Counted from the stretch's first letter, positions 12,291 through 24,729 are shown. The stretch is 64,000 nt of DNA from Populus alba (GCF_005239225.2 NC_133295.1:10044001-10108000), one strand, 5' to 3'. Notes: a model not told the origin generated them from the sequence alone. Numbers and translations: made by a program.

Positions 12291-12695
12291 GTCTCTAAGT
12301 TTTGTATCACCAACACAACTTTTTTTTTTTTTTTTTGTCATGAAATATTGGCTCAATCATACCTTTAGTTTCTATTACTTATCTAGTACTGGTTCACAAT
12401 TATAACACTATTAAGTACATTTATTTTATAAACCTGCAACATCGTGTGAGCATGCCATCTCGTGTATACTAAATGTAGTATTTATGTAAGAATAATAGAG
12501 AAGACATGGGTAAATAAAAGTAAATAATTATAAATAATATAAATCATTATTCTTTAAAGTTACAAAGATATAAGAGCTTTATATAGCTCATCTTTAAAAC
12601 ATTTCCATTAGTAAGTAGCTGCTTTTCCCTTGTTTTTAAACCCAATAAGATTAAAGAATTTTAACTTAAGAGAACCCTTAAAATATATTTCTTGA

Positions 12696-12729
<34 letters not shown>

Positions 12730-12779
12730 CCTTTAGCCTTAGCATGAATTTAATGATTCTTTTTATGAGCTAATTTGGT
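12291..12779. other. AT-rich spacer with an (ATT)n microsatellite
   Basis: The microsatellite is at about 12699-12728. Nothing else is recognised. Confidence 0.6.
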
Positions 12780-13475
12780 TACAATTAGGGTTTCAACTAG
12801 GCTTTATGATTTATTTCAATTTACTTTCTATTAAGTTATTAAAGTCTCATGACCTGGATTACAAGTTTTGCGGGTTAAACTAGGCTGACTCGGGTTATTA
12901 TATTGTATCCTTTTTTTAGATTGGATTTTTTTTTCCAATTTCATTTTTCTACAATGAATTGATTGAGAATTATGCTTTATAACTTATTTTGATTTGCTCT
13001 ACATTCAGTCTTATGATACGAGTCACGAGTTTGGCAGAATAACTCGGGTTGACTGGAGTTGTGTTTTCGATTTGCTTTCTATAAGGTTATTTCGGTCTCT
13101 TGATCTAGATTATGGGTTTAACATGTTAACTCAAGTTGAATCGAGTTATTTCTTATGTTTTTTTTTTTAATTTCATTCTTTAACATTGAGTTGATTGAAA
13201 TTAAGGTTTATACTTTATTTTGATATGCTTTTTATAGTATTATCATGATCTTATCACCCAAATCATGTATTTGACAAGTTATTTCTGGTTGACTTAGGTT
13301 TTTATTTTATTGATTTTTTTTTTCAATTTCATCATTAACCATTGTGTTGATTGAGAATTGAGTTTTATAATTTGCTTTAATTTGTTTTATACGAGGTTAT
13401 TATGATTTCATGACACAGGTCGCTAATTTGACAGGTTAATCTAAATTGATTCAGGTCGATTTAATATATTGCCGT
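12780..13475 (+). repeat. Degenerate tandem repeat, 'CGGGTTGACTCGGGTT' family, locus 1
   Basis: Recurrent units combine CTCATGACCTGG, a GGGTTTGACAGGTTAACTCG-like block, GGTTGACTCGGGTT, a T-rich stretch, and TTGATTGAGAATTRRGCTTTA. Copies of the GGTTGACT block lie near 12882, 13047, 13125, 13288 and 13437. The same family recurs at 24730-25100 and 33620-34250 in the same orientation. Confidence 0.75.
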
Positions 13476-14042
13476 CTCAATATTAAAAAAAAATTTCATC
13501 TTGATTTCATTTTTATTAGTTGTTCTAGTGGCTGTTGGACCATTAAGTCAACTAGATTATATTGGGTTAATTCCCACATGATTGTTTTTGCTATAGAAAA
13601 CTTAGCTACACTTGAATATTTTTTTACATTATTTTCTAAAATATCCCAAAACTTTAGGGAAAAAAATAAATCCTTAAGCTTCTAAATTTAATATACATAG
13701 TTTGTGTCAAAAACTACCTTAGTTTAAAAAGAAATTAAGTTTAAAAGTAACTAACCAAGATAAATAAGTTTTGAAAGGGCACTAATTTGGGAAAAAACAG
13801 GCGCCGGAGTTTGGAACCAGCATCTTACATTGGTAAAAATATTTATCAGTTACCTTCAAATCTTCATTAATTATCCAAAAATCATCATTAATGTGTTGTT
13901 AGTTTTAACAACTTGCTAACTAAAAAAAGAAAAGGAAAAAAAAGAGAAGGAAATAAAGCTCACTACCTAGCCATGCTGATCATCAAACTGTCCTACCAAG
14001 CAAGAGGCAATAGCGTACGAACTCAGCGCTCAGTAGTCAACA
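13476..14042. other. Upstream region of the membrane-protein gene
   Basis: AT-rich, with a purine-rich stretch just before the gene that may be 5' UTR. I saw no convincing TATA box. Confidence 0.4.
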
Positions 14043-16751
14043 ATGCCAGGCCCCGGACCGCACTTGATGTACACCATGGCTTCGGGTCTGGCCCTTACCA
14101 CGTTGACCAGCGGCCGGTTCAGCCCTCACCACACCCTCTTTTACACCATCAACGCCTTTTTTGGTCCAGACATCGGCTCCTTCTCCGAGTGGCTAGGCTC
14201 CATCCTGGGTTCTTCCTTGCAGCTTTTAGGCTCTTCACTAGCTGACTATATCCACGACCCCTTTTACTATATCTTGATTTTGGGTCTTCCTTTGTGTGTT
14301 TTGTACGCCTGGGTCTCTAAAATTTTGCTTCAAAGGAAGCTTCTTGATTCAGTTTCTGGGGTAAGACAATAGACTGTTGTATTTTTGAGCTTTTGTTAAG
14401 GTTACCTTAGTTGAATTAAGGAATTTGGATCATTTGGGTTGTTTTGGTTTAAGGTTGTTTTAATTGGGGTTGGTTTAAGAGTCTTGATTAATGATCAGAA
14501 TTGACCAATTAAAATGTGGTGTGATGGGGTTAACCTGTAGGGATGTGGTGTTGTTTAGGGGGGGGGGGGAGTAAATGAAATCTTGAAGCTTATTTCTTTT
14601 TGTTGTTTGGTTTCCATTGAGTCTGGAAAATTGTTGTAGTCATTAAGAATCACTGCTTCTGGTTCACCAATCTATTTCTAATATTGATGTTGCTTTATAA
14701 CAAGTTACTGGCAGTTGGATTTGTAATCTGTTGCTGATTTTTATATTTTTGCAGTTGCCCCTTTCAAGGAGGCAATGCTTCTTGTTGGTGTCCGCTGGAA
14801 GTTTATCACACTTTTTCCTAGATCACTTATTTGAGGTAACATCCAGTGGTTTATATTATGATTCTCTGCTTAGCATTCTTGTTTCCTTTCTATTATCCCT
14901 GTGCTTCATGTGTGATGGTGTGGTGATTTTAGAGATTTTGATAAATGGATTCGAGTATGTTTAATGCATTGGAAAGTTTGTGTGATCCTTATAGCGTGAA
15001 ATACTGCCAAATATATTAATGTTTATTGAAATCCTGGAAATATATTAATGTTGTAACTTGACATAGCAAGGGTTGTGGTAAACATTTCAGCACAGCTTAG
15101 AGATTTAATTTGTGAAATAAAATCCAATTTCGGTATGCTTATAGTAAATGTTTTCTTCAATAGGAGATAGGAAAGTGAGTGGAGGTTTGATTAGAGAAGA
15201 AAGTTAAGAGTATTTACTTCTGGGGGGAAGAAATAATTAAATGATTATACCACTTATTTGTTACACAACATGCCATCTCAACGAGTAAAATGAGTTGCAC
15301 CTTATTTAAACAGAAGTAGCCAACATCATTTTATGATTGCCATGATCTGTGTCTTCTAAAGCTAGCATGTGAAGACAATTGAAACAAATGATTTGGAATG
15401 CTATATTATATTGATATATAAGTGCATCTTTGCAGCAGAAGGTAGCTTGTGTCCTAGTGAAATTAGCAATTTTCTGATGGAAATGACTTCCAGAGCATTT
15501 CAAAATGCTACTGCTACTACTTGCATTGTTGTAGGTTGATGGAAGAGTATCATTTTAGATTGTCCAAGCATGTTGTAAATAAATATAGCGTTTCCATCTT
15601 AGACCTGAAGATTTTAGTGTATGGCAATGCCCCGACCTTTGGGTAGGCTACAGACCCTACATCTGCATGATTTGGGTTCGTTGACATTATTGTAAAGCAG
15701 TAATCATTCTAGTCTTTGATGCAGTTCTGTTGCTGGCTTAAACATGATTTTCTCTCTTCTTTATCTAACCTGGATAATAAAATGGAAGTGAATCTACAGT
15801 ATGAACTCGCTGATCTGTCCCATACCGTGGCTACCATGCATTAAAATGGCTCCATACAAATTTCAACTCCAGAAACATTTAAACTTAGTGTTGATGCTTA
15901 CACTAAATAAAAAGTTCCTGAAAAGAAAAAACTTTGAAGTTAAGTCTGGGAACAGAAAGACGACTTCATTTTTGAAGACTGCTGTGGTTAGACTTTACTT
16001 TCAAGTCTCTACTTGGAGATTTTTTCTTACATGTTTTCTTAGGAGAACTTCAGTTTCATGATATGGAAAACTTTATGGCAGAAAGATAGTGTATGGTATT
16101 TTAGTAGCTTATTCCATTCGTGGAAGGCCTAGTAATAACAATCTGTTCTTGAAATTTGCTTTTGTTTTCCTCTCGTCTTCATCATGCCTCTGAGTGCCAC
16201 ACATTTATTTATTTTTTCAGAATCATTTGTGCCACGAGTTGACCACATCTGGCTGTCAAAATGTACAGGAAAATGGACATTCATCAGTGTATACTTGGAT
16301 ATTGAGCACTGGTTGGTGGAAGAATCGAGCACCTGTCAATCCGGACGCTGTTTTTGTAGTTGGATTCTTGTGCACGTGCTTAATTGGTGGCTTTATTTAT
16401 CTTAACAGGTCTTTATATGTTGAGCCTTACATGTTGATTTTAATGAAAGAATTGTTCTGCCCTTAACATGCATGTATTACTCAAAATGTTTTGACTTGCA
16501 GAGTGAAGCCTTCAAAGTCAACTAGAATACAATCGTACAAGTCATTGAAACTTGTCCTGATCATCGCGAGCCTTTATTGTGCATGGTGCGGAAGCCAGAT
16601 ATACATGGTGAATCCTCGTCGGGCAGCAGTCGGTGAAGAGGCTGATCTCGGAGTTCTTGTGTTTTTAGCCACCTATTTTTTCCTCCCTCATTGGTTTTGT
16701 ATTATGTCCATGAACCCAAAAGACCATGGCTCGGATCAGCTTCCAGTTTGA
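14043..16751 (+). CDS. Multi-pass membrane protein of unknown function, DUF457/YdjM-like
   Basis: Four exons: 14043-14360, 14755-14835, 16221-16408 and 16502-16751, all with GT-AG borders. They total 837 nt and encode 278 residues. The start is the ATG of MPGPGPHLMY, an opening I recall as conserved in land-plant homologues. Hydrophobic segments lie at about residues 74-94, 112-130, 178-198, 212-232 and 246-268. The N-terminal part has a GPDIGSFSEW stretch (41-50), and exon 2 encodes GSLSHFFLDH (121-130). The latter resembles the Gly-x-x-Ser-His-x-x-x-Asp signature of bacterial membrane metal-dependent hydrolases (DUF457/YdjM); PD plus HxxxD could bind metal. That link is inference and no substrate is known. 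The C-terminus (KDHGSDQLPV) is polar. The gene model is secure; the function is not known. Confidence 0.85.
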
Positions 16752-17242
16752 TAGAATTATCACTGCTAAGATGGTAGAAAATCCAGTTCATATACTTACG
16801 TTTAGTTGCAATGATCGATGCTGAGCATGAAGGATTTTAGTTTATCCACCTGGCATGTGAATCATGGAGTCTGGTTACCTTGACCATTGCTCTGTTCTCT
16901 TGATAGTTAGGCATTATTATTCCAAAAGATTTAATGCCCAAATATTCACACCGTCATTTACTGTATAGTCACATCTATAAAATTTGATTTTTGTTGTTAC
17001 TTGATTGTCATTATTTAAAAATTAATTTAGTTTAATATGTAATTCTAGATCTTTAATTATCATTCTTTTCACATTTAATAAATATAGCGGAATCAATTGA
17101 TTAAAAAAAAAAAAAACTTGAATTAGAACCCTTTATGTGCAAAATTTATAAAACTAATTTTTTTTTTTTTAATAATGAAGAGAAGTAGAGATAGAGTTTT
17201 TAGCTTGGTCTAATTTTTGGTAAGTAGTGACTTGATGGTAAT
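16752..17242. other. 3' flank of the membrane-protein gene and AT-rich spacer
   Basis: Probable 3' UTR up to about 17000, followed by A- and T-runs. No gene is seen. It ends with the left target duplication of the next element. Confidence 0.5.
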
Positions 17243-17442
17243 CATGGTTGTTAAAATCGCGATTCAAATCGTAAAATCGTACGTTTTTACGAGTTAATAT
17301 AGACTTTACGTGCTAAATCGTTCATTAAACTCGAAAATGAGCAAAATCGGGTTTTAAATAGTTAAAATCGTTAAAATCGGATGAAATCGCATAAAATCGC
17401 GATTTCACCACCGATTGAACGAGTTTGCCCGCAGGAAATTTT

Positions 17443-17800
17443 AATTCAATGTTTCTGCCACGTGTCGCCCTCCTATTGGCTCTAACAGATCGAAGGCTCT
17501 CTTCTCTTCTCTTCACCGAAATCAGTCTTCTCTCTTCTCTTCTCTTCTCTTCTCTTCTCTACACGGTCGCAGATTGGAAGTAGCAGTTCTAGGAGGGCGG
17601 AGAAGATCCCTATCCGGGCTAATGGTACAGATGCATGTAATGTTATGTCTGACTCGACCATTGATCCAGAGTCACCTGTGAAAGCCGGAAGAAACAGGGT
17701 GCCCTTGTGGCTGGAAGGATTTAAGAGGAGTCATGTGGTTTCAGTTTCTGGGATACCTAGTTTTCTTACAAGTATGTTTTTCTCTAATCTGTTTCGATGA
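17443..17800 (+). pseudogene. Gene-like fragment (promoter/UTR plus exon?) inside the hAT-like element
   Basis: This stretch is less AT-rich than its surroundings. It has a CACGTGTC G-box at about 17459, a (TCTCT)n pyrimidine tract at 17503-17560 like a 5' leader, and then an open frame from about 17580. That frame reads SRRAEKIPIRANGTDACNVM, then DSTIDPESPVKAGRNRVPLW, then LEGFKRSHVVSVSGIPSFLT, and could splice at a GTATGTTT donor near 17771. I do not recognise the protein. It may be the 5' end of a captured gene, or remnant transposase 5' sequence. Confidence 0.4.
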
Positions 17801-17895
17801 TGACCTATCTGTTAATTTTGAATGAAATTACTTTGTGGTTATACATATGATAGAGTGATGAGGCTGATTGCAATTGAGTGACCTGATCATAATTA

Positions 17896-18813
17896 TTATG
17901 ATGTTAGAGTTTGTTTTCTACGTATTGGCTCCAGCACATGTAGAAGGTCTTGAGCTGCTTGGAACAGATAAACTGAAGGGAACAAATTTGGTGTCTTCCC
18001 AGGAACTTTTTCAGGCTTGAAAGGTTGATTCAAAGAATATCGACTTCCATCCAGCTGCTTCCATGGTGCTGGTTCAATTGGCAGCCTTGAAATGGGTTTC
18101 ATGACCAAATCTGGATTCTTCCACCGGGGTGATATTGGATCTTTCACCGAGTTTCTATGAGACTTCAGAATATGGATTGGTCGGTTTGGATCGTTTGTTT
18201 TCAATGATTTCGAGAAGGAATCATCATGCTCCACCAATGAGTTCTTGATCAAACCTGGCTGACTATGACTGGTGAACGCAGAATCTGGCAATCCTTCCAA
18301 GCCCATTAGCTTGGCTACCACACTGGGAGGCCGTTTCTGAGTTTTCAGTGATTGCTGCAGAGTAAAGATCTTTTCATTTGAGTTGTTGATGCTTTCTAGA
18401 TCTTTTGAAAGGTAATTTGATCTAGAATCAATGTTGGATCCACTCACTGAAATTACTCTACCATCCAGTGAAAGTCTTGGAAGCTCTTTTAGTTTTGGGG
18501 TGGACTTGATGGTATCTCGAGATTCAAATGACAAATGATTGATCCCCCACCCATCACAGGAAAACCGAGCAGCATCTTTTGGAATTGTATGCCAAGATCC
18601 ATCTTTTGATTCATATGATGATCTTGGATGCTCTTTAGTTTCATTATAATACCAAGGTGCTTCATGAAGTTTAGCAAGAACTTTAAGAGACTCCTTGAGA
18701 TCGACAGGAGGAGCATTTTTCTTTCCTCTGTTACCAACTCTATAAGATCCATCTGCAGATTTGGAGGCCTGTAATGCCCTTGGGGAATCTTTATGCTTCA
18801 TTTTATGGCTCAT
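17896..18813 (-). pseudogene. LNG: LONGIFOLIA/TRM gene fragment captured by the hAT-like element
   Basis: An open frame of 305 codons matches the middle of LONGIFOLIA (TRM1/TRM2-type) proteins, which control microtubule-guided cell elongation. Recognisable parts are HKDSPRALQASKSADGS near residue 7, VDLKESLKVLAKLHEAPWYY (37-56), the TRM motif VVAKLMGLEG (165-174) and RLPIEPAPWKQ (243-253). Similarity stops after FPSVY (282), probably at the source exon's end; the last 23 residues are unrelated. A full LNG protein is much longer, so N- and C-terminal parts are missing. The piece has no introns or frameshifts, which suggests recent capture of one large exon. Its antisense orientation relative to the left-end promoter-like stretch could yield antisense RNA. 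The match is from memory, but the motif set is distinctive. Confidence 0.75.
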
Positions 18814-19110
18814 TGCTTCTTCTTTAGCTGTAGTTTTGAAGGCTTAAATATGTATAAATTTTTATTTGAAGCATGTTTTTTAAGGTGCTTGAACTATGTA
18901 TAAATTTTTATTTGAAACATGAATTTTTTTAATGTATTTTAAAATTCCGATTTTTTTACGATTTTACGATCCGTTTTTACGATCCGAGTTTGTGTAAGGC
19001 TTTCCGTGCCGTGTTAAAATCACGATTTTAACAACCTTGATGGTAATGATATGCTTATATTTATAAATAGGTTAAGACTCATATCTTAATAAAAGCTCTT
19101 AGTCATTTTT

Positions 19111-19322
19111 CCATTAAGGATAGAGTTTTGAAGGAGTAAAACTTTAATTTTTTTATTCTTCTAAATAAAATAATTATTTTTGTGTGTGTATATATATTAT
19201 AATTTTAAATAAAATTTTGTTATGTATTTGAGTCACTTAATAACTCTTTAAAGAAGATGTTTTTTACATTCTTTCACTTGGTTCATATTCTTATAAAGTT
19301 CTAGTTATTTGTCCATCAAGAT
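19111..19322 (+). repeat. About 195-bp direct repeat, copy 1
   Basis: The segment from CCATTAAGGATAGAGTTTTG through AAATAAAATAATTATTTTTG, TTATAATTTTAAATAAAA and GTATTTGAGTCACTTAAT to GTCCATCAAG is repeated in the same order at 20214-20420. The two copies are separated only by the 891-bp hAT-like element, so they were adjacent tandem units before its insertion. Confidence 0.75.
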
Positions 19323-20213
19323 TAGGGGTGAGCAAAAAAATCAATAAATCAAGAAAAAAAAATAACTGAAAAAATCAAACCGAAAAAAAACCGAATCAAT
19401 TGATTAAAAAATCATAAAAAATTCTGGTTCGGTTCGGTGTGGTTTTGGTTTTCAAAGTTTGAAATTGATTGAACCTAACCAAACCGAATCAGTTCAACTA
19501 GGCCAACATTTTAAAAAAAGAGAGTATAAATAGGATGTTTTTTAACCCTAAACCTAAAGTAGCATTCCTAAACACAAAAGTAGTCGCCGCTCTTTATGTC
19601 TCTCCCCTCTCTTTGCTTTGCTCTCTGCATCTCTCCCCTCTCTTTGCTTTCTGCATCTCTCAATTCTCTCCTTCTCTAGATCTTAACTTGCAAACCCCCA
19701 TACAGACACATACACAAACACTTACTTGATAAACCTCGCAGACTCTTTCTCGACTTTTGCTTCTTCTTCATCGAACTTGAACACACTAAATTTTCAACTC
19801 AAACGAGCTATAACTCACTTATAGAAAGCTTTTTCAATTGCTATTGAAGCTTTCATGCTACAGATAAAAAGAGAGGTAGTCCTCTACATGTAAAAGATTA
19901 TGCCATGGTTGATGTATAGATTCTTGATAAGGATTCAAACCCCTGTTTTGGCTCATACAAATTCTTGATAAGGATTGGGTTGCTAAAAGCAAACCTCTAT
20001 TTTGGCTTGTACAGAAACTGCATCATTTCCTAGATTTCAAAGCTAGCAAACCAAACCGACAGGTCTAGAAGGGAAAAAACCCGAACCGAACTGAAATTGA
20101 TTGGTTTGAACCGGTTTTCAGTTTGGTTCAAATTTTGAAAAAAAATAATTTTGATTTGGTTATTTATTTTGATCCAAAAACGGACCGAACCAGACCGAAA
20201 ATGCTTAGCCCTA
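19323..20213. mobile_element. hAT-like non-autonomous element
   Basis: Left end TAGGGGTGAGCAAA; right end read inward TAGGGCTAAGCATT, forming a short imperfect terminal inverted repeat. Flanking 8-mers ATCAAGAT (19315-19322) and ATCAAGGT (20214-20221) differ at one base and look like an aged 8-bp target duplication, though they also coincide with the tandem repeat junction. Subterminal regions are rich in CCGAACC/GGTTCGG motifs on both sides. The interior has a CT-rich stretch with small frames but no transposase domain. Confidence 0.7.
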
Positions 20214-20420
20214 ATCAAGGTTGGAGTTTTTTAGCAATAAAACTCTGAATTTTTTATTGTTTTAAATAAAAATAATTATTATGTGTGTGTGTGTATATAT
20301 ATACATATTATAATTTTAAATAAAAATTCTATTGTGTATTTGAGACACTTAATGATTTTTTAAAGAAGATATTTTCTATATTCTTTTACTTGGCTCACCA
20401 TTTAATCCTTGCGACTATCC
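20214..20420 (+). repeat. About 195-bp direct repeat, copy 2
   Basis: Mirrors copy 1 through GGAGTTTTTTAGCAATAAAA, a TG/TA microsatellite, TATTATAATTTTAAATAAA and TATTTGAGACACTTAATGAT. Confidence 0.75.
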
Positions 20421-23400
20421 ATTCTTTTGTAGTTATAGCTTACATCATGTGCCTTTGAAGTCCTTTACGATAAAAAACAACTTGTTTATGTTGAAAAGTG
20501 TCAGCCTTCATAAAAAGAAAAATGATGACCTGAATGTGCACCACAAGTCATTCTATGTCATTAAATCATCTATTCCTTACCAATAAATAGATAGGCTTAA
20601 TATGACATAAGCAAGATGTTTTCCTTTTGAAAGCCAAAATTACCTTTGGGATCTTTTTGTACCAAGTTTGCCAAGCAAAATTCATTTGAGCCATTCAATG
20701 CCAGATTTTGAAGTAACTTTCTTTCTCATAATCCTAACAAGCATTTGCCCTATATATCAAAGTGCATCTTATCATTGAATGATATGTTTTGGGTTCTCGA
20801 TAAAAAAAATCTAATTTGCATGAAAATACTTTCAAAATTACATCTCGATGATTTCTTTTCAACAATTAGATTTTAAAAAATACCATTTCAAATTTATGGT
20901 ACGTTCTCAAGATAAGAAAAATAGTTTTTTTTTTTAAAAAGTTCATTGATCGAGTTTAACTTTGGCGAAGATGATATTGATGCATGACAAGCTCATGTGG
21001 CCCACCAAGAGAGCAATACCTATAGCACAAGGTCAAGGTTGCATAACCAAGAAGTAGTCAAACATATTAATCACACAAGCAAAACTTGATTGAGATAAAG
21101 AGTTAAGTGCAAACCAAGCAACAAAGATGGTGAAGAAAAGAGGTGACCAATATTTCAAACTAGGTAAAGATGCATGCATATCATCTAACTGAAAGCATTG
21201 CATAATGTTTTTGCAAAAAAATTACAAAAAAGATCCTCAATGGAATCCAAAAAGGCTTTAATGAATCCAAATAAACAAAGAAGTTATCCTTAAGCCATAA
21301 AACCAAGGACAATTTTGACCCTATACTCAGGAAACACTAGGAAGTCTTGTAGCTAGGCAAGTCATTTCTATACCTTGAGGTTGGTTACTTCTCTAAACGA
21401 TCAAATTTTAATATTTTACATTGAATAGGTCACTTGGTATAGTGAGATCATTTTTATTTTTTGTTCACATTGGATTGGTCACCCAAAAGAATGAGACAAT
21501 CTTTTGAAATTTAAAGGTGCCAGATTCTTTTCCTTCTAGCTATATGATTTTTTAGGGTATTAGATCTCTGTTGAACTTAAAGGTTTTGGATCCCTTTTGT
21601 TTCAAACATTGTGTTTCTTTATGAAACTTACTATATAAAACCTTTTACAAGACTTTGTATTGCAAGCATTGTAAATAGGAGGCAACTTTCATTAATCAAT
21701 TTTTGACCTACTACTGTTTTTAATTTTTTGAAAAATTAGAAAAAAAATATAAAACTATATATTTTTAGTAATTTTAGTTAATGTTAATCATTTCATTATT
21801 TTCTTCATTTTTATTCAATTTTTGTGTGTCAAAAAAAAGAATATTGAAATTCATAAGAAATGAAAAATACAAAAAATAAAAAAATAAAAAAATATAGTTG
21901 GGGTTGAAAATTGGACCAATGATTGAGTATCACATATAAAATAGAGTTTTGAGTTTTTTTAGGTACTAATTGAAGTTTGAATTAAAGAAGAAATAGAAGC
22001 AAAAGGTTTAAATTGGTTAATATTGAAAGAAATTAAAGTTCAAAGACGAGTTTGAAATAAATATCCAAATTGAAAAATCAATGAATGTTGAAATTGAGAG
22101 TCAAATCAGCTGAAAAAATAAAGAATTGAGAAATCAAGGGCTAATGTGAGAGCAATAAAGAAAACATAGGGCATGCTTGTAATTCATTTAAAGGCAAAAT
22201 TGAAAGAAATTTAGTAATAAAAGGTTGAATTGACATAGATTAAGAAAATCTAGAGGCCAACGACTAAATAACAATAGGCTTTAAAATATAAGGACATAGA
22301 TGAAGTTTGACACGATTACAATTAAGAAACCTAATTATAATTGTAAGACAAAAACAACGTTGCTTCGCTTTACATAAAACAATGTGTTTTTCTTAAATTA
22401 AGGAAGAACAAGCTCTTAAAGTATCGCAATCATATAAATTAATTACCTGAACTTAAATAAATAAGAGTAAGGAATCAATCCCAAAAAAAAAATCTGATAA
22501 AACAATTTCAATATCACTTATTTTGTTGCTTTCTAGTTTTGATTAGGTATAAATACTCATGGTGGGCTTGTAAATACTCCATGTGGACTTTCATAGGCCA
22601 TTGAGTTGATTTACTTCATTTAAATTGGTGTGGATGTTAGGTTAATGTTTTTGTTTTCTACCAATATTTTAAGCAAACAGGAATTTAATTTAAAAAAAAA
22701 AACATTCTAGGTATAAATTCATAAACTAATTTTTTTAACATTAATTTACCCCCTTTTTTTTTCTAGACAAGTCTCTTCTTTTAGGATCAATATCAAATTA
22801 TTTTAAGTATTTTTTTCTTCCTTAAAGGAACAATGCCAAATTCTTTTACAAATTACTAAATTGAAACATCTACTATTTTTACTATTTTTAGGGACTGACA
22901 TCAATTTTTTTTTTTATCAAAAATAAATTGGTAATAAACTAGAAAAGAAGGTTAAGATAAAAAAGAAGGACAAATTTAGTAGAAAATACATGATAGAAAC
23001 CAATTTTAACATAGAGACCCATTTTAATTTTTAATAAAAAAATTGAATGAAATGATTCTATTTTTGAAACCATTGGGTTTGATGTCCTAAAATTACAGTA
23101 ACTCAAGGACTAAAATTGTCATTAAAATGTTTTTGAATTTCATTATTTATTTCTTAACACTTTAACAATGGTCTCATTGTAATAAAATTGTATATATAGG
23201 ACTGACCATCATTTCTAGTAAATGGAATACTTTTTTTATATTGTTATAGAATTTGATTTTCACATAAACTTTTAACCCTAATACTATATAAATTATTTAT
23301 AGCATATATAGAGTTTAGATTGTGAAGGTAATATAATTTGAATCCTTATTTGTATGCGTCTCCTTCTCAGGAGTTATATGAGCTCTAACTAATTTTAATA

Positions 23401-24700
23401 GTTTCCAATATAATCCATTAAGGATTCTTCTTCCATATAATACTTGATTTTCTAGTTAGCCATACACTCTTATTTTTATAGTTAGTTATTTATTTTTATT
23501 GATCATGACTTTTAACCCACATGATCAATTACGACTTTTAATGCTATTGATTGATCGTTTTTATCTTTTTTCGATCAAGAACTCTTCTTTAGCTTTATCT
23601 ATCTTATTATTGATTGATCGTTTATGTTTATATATATATATATATATATATATAAAGATTTGCATATTAAGATGACGGTTAGAGCTTCAACCCCCAAGTA
23701 AATTAAATATAACATGTTTCCCTCTTTATCTTTCTTCCTTGTATCAATTTCCGTTTCACTTCTCTGTTCTAATTTTTTTTATTTTTTTTTATTTTTTATG
23801 GGTTCGGAGATGAACGTGTGCTTACGTGTGTGTGTATATATATTAGATCTTGTAAAGGATTCTCGTCTAATTTAAAGATTATTTAGAGATGTGAACATGA
23901 TAATCCTAATGGTACATGTTATAACAATAGTTGATAGCCTATCATCATCATCTATATATTAGATGTCAATATTTAAGCTAATATATAGATGATTTGATGT
24001 TTACATTAAACTTTTTTATTTGATAGATGCGCTCCCTATTGTTGATTATAAATTCTTCATGTATTTATTACTTGTGTCTTTTTTTTGTAATAATAAATAT
24101 TTTAGATTATGTGACATGAATATTAGAATAGAAAATATACCCACATGTATCATACCCTAGAATTTTGAAAATCTTTGTATCCTCGTATATGCAAAGGTAT
24201 TTAAAAATATAATAATAGTTATTTTTTAAAATATTTTTTATTTAAAAATACATTAAAATAATATTAAATTAAAATATAAAAACAAATGAACTTCAAAGTG
24301 TTTCATTCGATTGAAACATGTACTAAACTCATAACAAATCTACTGATACATCTACCTATTTCCAGTTTAAGATGAATTGTGTGACTCTGAATCTGATGGA
24401 ATTGGTGACTCTAATAATTTTTATTTTTTTGAAAGCTAACTGCATGTGTTTAGCTAACAATTTGCATGAGGTAACTACTCTAAAAAATCTTGGTTGCTCA
24501 TGCCTAACATCATGTGCTTACCTAACAAATCATTTCCATGAGGTATACTAGTGAATAAACAACTTCGCAATATCATTGTCTTAATTACGATATTTTCTCT
24601 AACTTATGATAAATTCTCTAAATTAATTTTTTTATTTGATGATAAAATCTTGTGCGTAAAATAAGAAGGGGAACATACAAGCTTTTCCTCGTTCAATTCA
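20421..24700. other. Gene-free AT-rich interval, probable old retrotransposon debris
   Basis: No supported open frame occurs. 21300-21720 has an LTR-like look: a TATATAAAACC box at about 21631 followed by GTATTGCAAGCATTG and AATCAATTTTTGAC. 21950-22280 has the AATTGAAAGAAATT texture of gypsy spacer DNA in minus orientation. A (TA)n tract lies at 23630-23654. AT-rich MITE-like sequence appears at about 24200-24290. None of these can be assigned firmly. Confidence 0.4.
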
Positions 24701-24729
24701 ATTAATTTTTTTTGATTATTTTTCTATAA

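Larger units (their letters stand above)
17243..19039. mobile_element. hAT-like non-autonomous element carrying gene fragments
   Basis: The left end reads CATGGTTGTTAAAATCGCG; the right end, read inward on the minus strand, is CAAGGTTGTTAAAATCGTG. They form an imperfect terminal inverted repeat starting with CA. The flanks carry the identical 8 bp ATGGTAAT (17235-17242 and 19040-19047), the target-site size of hAT transposons. The left subterminal region (17243-17405) holds six copies of AAAATCG, and the right has related CGATTTTACG/CGATCCG motifs; subterminal repeats are typical of Ac-like hAT elements. No transposase is seen. The 1.8-kb interior holds two gene-derived pieces, making this a hAT counterpart of a Pack-MULE. 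Confidence 0.7.

Noticed and set aside
17896..18813. A functional 305-residue LONGIFOLIA-like gene
   Set aside because: It lacks both ends of the family protein, has an unrelated 23-residue tail, and lies within transposon ends, so it is listed as a captured fragment.
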